From Actinomycetota bacterium (GTDB lineage Bacteria; Actinomycetota; Actinomycetes; Streptosporangiales; Streptosporangiaceae), in NCBI GenBank assembly GCA_003161205.1, contig PMOU01000349.1, positions 2,734 to 8,837 of the forward strand: 6,104 nucleotides of DNA, given 5' to 3'. The notes beneath the pieces are model-generated. The model was not told where the DNA came from. It was given only the letters and a program-made list of their open reading frames with translations, and ran no database searches. A program made the position numbers and the translations under genes. The first letter of the stretch is position 1, and every line of letters starts with the position of its first letter. Positions 5,401 to 6,104 of the stretch are shown in pieces.

Positions 5401-6104
5401 ACGGGTGGGCTCAGGGGTTCGTGCTGCCCGCGGGCGGCGGCCGCCTGGTCGTCACCCGCGATGAGACGGCACGGGACGTCAGCCTGGGCGTCGAGGCCGT
5501 CGCCCTGTTCGTCGCCTTCGTGCTCGCGCTGCCCGGTACCAGGTCCCCGGCCCCCGCGGCCGCCGAGGCCAGGGCGGATTCCGAAGCCATCCCCGGCCAG
5601 GGCCGACGGGAGCGGGCCGCAAGCACGCGTGCCGCCGGCCGCAGGCGCCGGCCGCAGTTCGCCCCGGCCAGCGCTCGGGTCCGGGGCGCCGACGACACGG
5701 CCGCCGCACCAGCCCTTGCCTCCTCCGGATCGGCTTCGGCGCCACCCCCGTTCAGCCTCGCCGCTCCCGCCCTGAGCCCGGCCCCCTTTAGTCCGGTCCC
5801 CTTGAGCCCTGGCGCCGACAGCCCTGGCACCGACCCCGTGTTCGGCCCGCCGCCGACCGCCGCGGCCGGCTCCGGTGATGACGCCGACTACGCTCGCGCC
5901 GGGACCGGTTCCGGGCACCAGGCTGCGGCCGGCGCCGCGCGTGCCGACGCCAACGGCTCAGGTCCGGCTGCGAGCTCCGCACCAGCCCGGCGCGGGCACG
6001 GCCAGCATGCGGCACGCCACGGCAAAAGCAAACCAGCACGGCGATGGCGCGGGAACACCACCGGCAACCCAGCCCCCCAAACCCCGACGGCACAGCCCCC
6101 GACG
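2442..6104 (+). CDS. GT2 glycosyltransferase fused to a large multi-pass membrane module (3' partial)
   Basis: The reading frame is unbroken for 1221 codons to the right edge. Residues 12-250 form a GT-A family 2 glycosyltransferase: VTAVVVAHDG (12-21), VDTGS (45-49), HDD (110-112, nucleotide-sugar/metal site), SSAGMLVRRDVW (186-197), GGFD (201-204), DDIDFCWR (212-219) and a trailing YHRE (236-239). Hydrophobic stretches follow at about 266-296, 399-415, 465-503, 515-557, 566-600, 605-628, 667-684, 688-709, 724-743 and 768-796. A soluble, probably extracytoplasmic domain (about 797-1010) precedes a last helix (1014-1031) and a disordered Pro/Ala/Ser/Gly-rich tail. The layout suggests a cytoplasmic GT2 head on a GT-C-like membrane body; the substrate is unknown, with cell-envelope glycan inferred. 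The start is uncertain. TTG 2442 lies just before the conserved first strand; GTG 2346 is also in frame, but 18 of the 32 codons between them end in G/C, unlike the body where nearly all do. The AGG ribosome site at 2435-2437 is weak. Confidence 0.88.
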   Translation, partial: MSQNASHLRHVVTAVVVAHDGSRLLPGLIQAVREQTHSVHRAVGVDTGSRDRSGAALTELLGPDAVFGMEPETGYGAAVARALQHPAARRAIPDSAPDQEPPVEWIWLLHDDCEPAPDALEQMLRVASRSRSIAVLGPKLKDFADRRVLREAGVTIDRAGRRFTGVEPGEIDQGQHDGSRPVLAVSSAGMLVRRDVWDQVGGFDANLPLFRDDIDFCWRVHAAGYEVRVVTDAVVYHRELSARQIRKTPATGGHPRMLDRRSALYVFAVNLPLASMLATLGGCIAGSLARAAYFLVTKQQRKAAAHLGAVAWLLRHPILLRRARRRRAGGRKHGYAVLHAQIPRARTLARLAERVSGSLSSGSGYESGGLHHAAADEPDDEMPLPAADSIIRRVLTSPGVLLFAGLAVIALVAERSLTGSVLSGSGTLGGGALAPAWGGASDLWREYLAGYHDAGLGSTASTPPYVGAVAALATLLGGKPWLAVDVLLFGCVPAAGMTAFLATRRVTSVLTARVWIAATYALLPVAMGAVAAGRLGTAVAFVLLPLIAVMIARMLTAPPRAARRAAWAVGVMTAIAAAFVPLVWPIVVIVAIAVAAWHWLGLRTVVNALIAAAVPAAVLEPWTFHLLASPSSFFLEAGLSRPGLAAPDLRAGSLLLLSPGGPGLPPVWVTAGLVLPAAGALLARRRMPLVYAGWSIALFGLVIALVVSRLRVTPPGGPAVSPWPGIAVAIAAGGLLLAAAPLIEAAGHPLRQAADLIAGRMPRTNWRVLATLAGFAVAASAPVLAAGYWLAAGVGGTVTAASPQVLPAFVAASSAGPDRNRTLVLRQDGGALAYTVLRATDPVLGEPELTQASASTRALAGVVASLAAAGSGDAGDTGQALGQFDIGYVLLPAPVDQSLAQELDAAAGLQPLTLAPAYDLWQVSGTVARAHVVTRGGTVVPVASGSVGLNTAVAPGTSGTLVLAEAAGGWSATLAGKPLTALAAPVDGWAQGFVLPAGGGRLVVTRDETARDVSLGVEAVALFVAFVLALPGTRSPAPAAAEARADSEAIPGQGRRERAASTRAAGRRRRPQFAPASARVRGADDTAAAPALASSGSASAPPPFSLAAPALSPAPFSPVPLSPGADSPGTDPVFGPPPTAAAGSGDDADYARAGTGSGHQAAAGAARADANGSGPAASSAPARRGHGQHAARHGKSKPARRWRGNTTGNPAPQTPTAQPPT
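5633..5657 (+). repeat. Short tandem duplication inside the glycosyltransferase tail
   Basis: CGCCGGCCGCAG occurs at 5633-5644 and again at 5646-5657, a period of 13 bases. Because 13 is not a multiple of three, the two copies are read in different frames and together encode the arginine-rich stretch AGRRRRPQ. It lies in the disordered C-terminal tail, where length changes are probably tolerated. Confidence 0.5.

Noticed and set aside
3963..5918. Long minus-strand open frame (651 codons) opposite the glycosyltransferase
   Set aside because: Its product is a run of Arg, Gly, Gln, His and Pro without any recognisable domain, and it lies antisense to a frame with clear GT2 and membrane features. 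High GC at third positions keeps antisense frames open.

Overview
The window is GC-rich, with a strong preference for G or C at third codon positions. It carries coenzyme F420 biosynthesis genes beside a WhiB-family iron-sulfur regulator, so it comes from an actinobacterium. The WhiB protein is very close to the developmental WhiB/WhmD/WhiB2 type, which suggests a mycelial lineage such as Streptomycetales or Streptosporangiales. The genus cannot be fixed from this sequence alone.

Layout: positions 1-1731 hold two minus-strand genes of F420 assembly. fbiA (cofD) reads from 1731 down to 772. fbiB reads from 772 off the left edge and overlaps fbiA by one base in a TAGTG stop/start junction. Only the CofE ligase domain of FbiB and the first residues of what looks like its C-terminal nitroreductase-type domain are inside the window. 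Positions 1732-1985 form a divergent promoter region of about 250 bp, with a good vegetative-type promoter for whiB and a weaker candidate for fbiA. Positions 1986-2261 encode a complete 91-residue WhiB protein with all four cluster cysteines. A spacer of about 180 bp with a weak hairpin follows. From about 2442 to the right edge (6104) there is a single uninterrupted plus-strand reading frame of at least 1221 codons. It encodes a family 2 glycosyltransferase fused to a large multi-pass membrane module, an approximately 220-residue loop domain, a last membrane helix and a long disordered tail. Its stop codon lies outside the window.

Function: FbiA and FbiB act in sequence to make F420 from the deazaflavin Fo, by attaching a phospho-C3 acid unit and then oligoglutamate. 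FbiB of this type also reduces the dehydro intermediate. The WhiB protein is a transcriptional regulator of cell division and sporulation in relatives. The large glycosyltransferase is of unknown substrate; its position behind whiB and its membrane architecture suggest cell-envelope glycan or polymer assembly. No mobile element, tRNA, rRNA or CRISPR array was seen. The region resembles a conserved chromosomal neighbourhood rather than an accessory island. The least explained item is the glycosyltransferase-membrane fusion, followed by the compact control region between fbiA and whiB.
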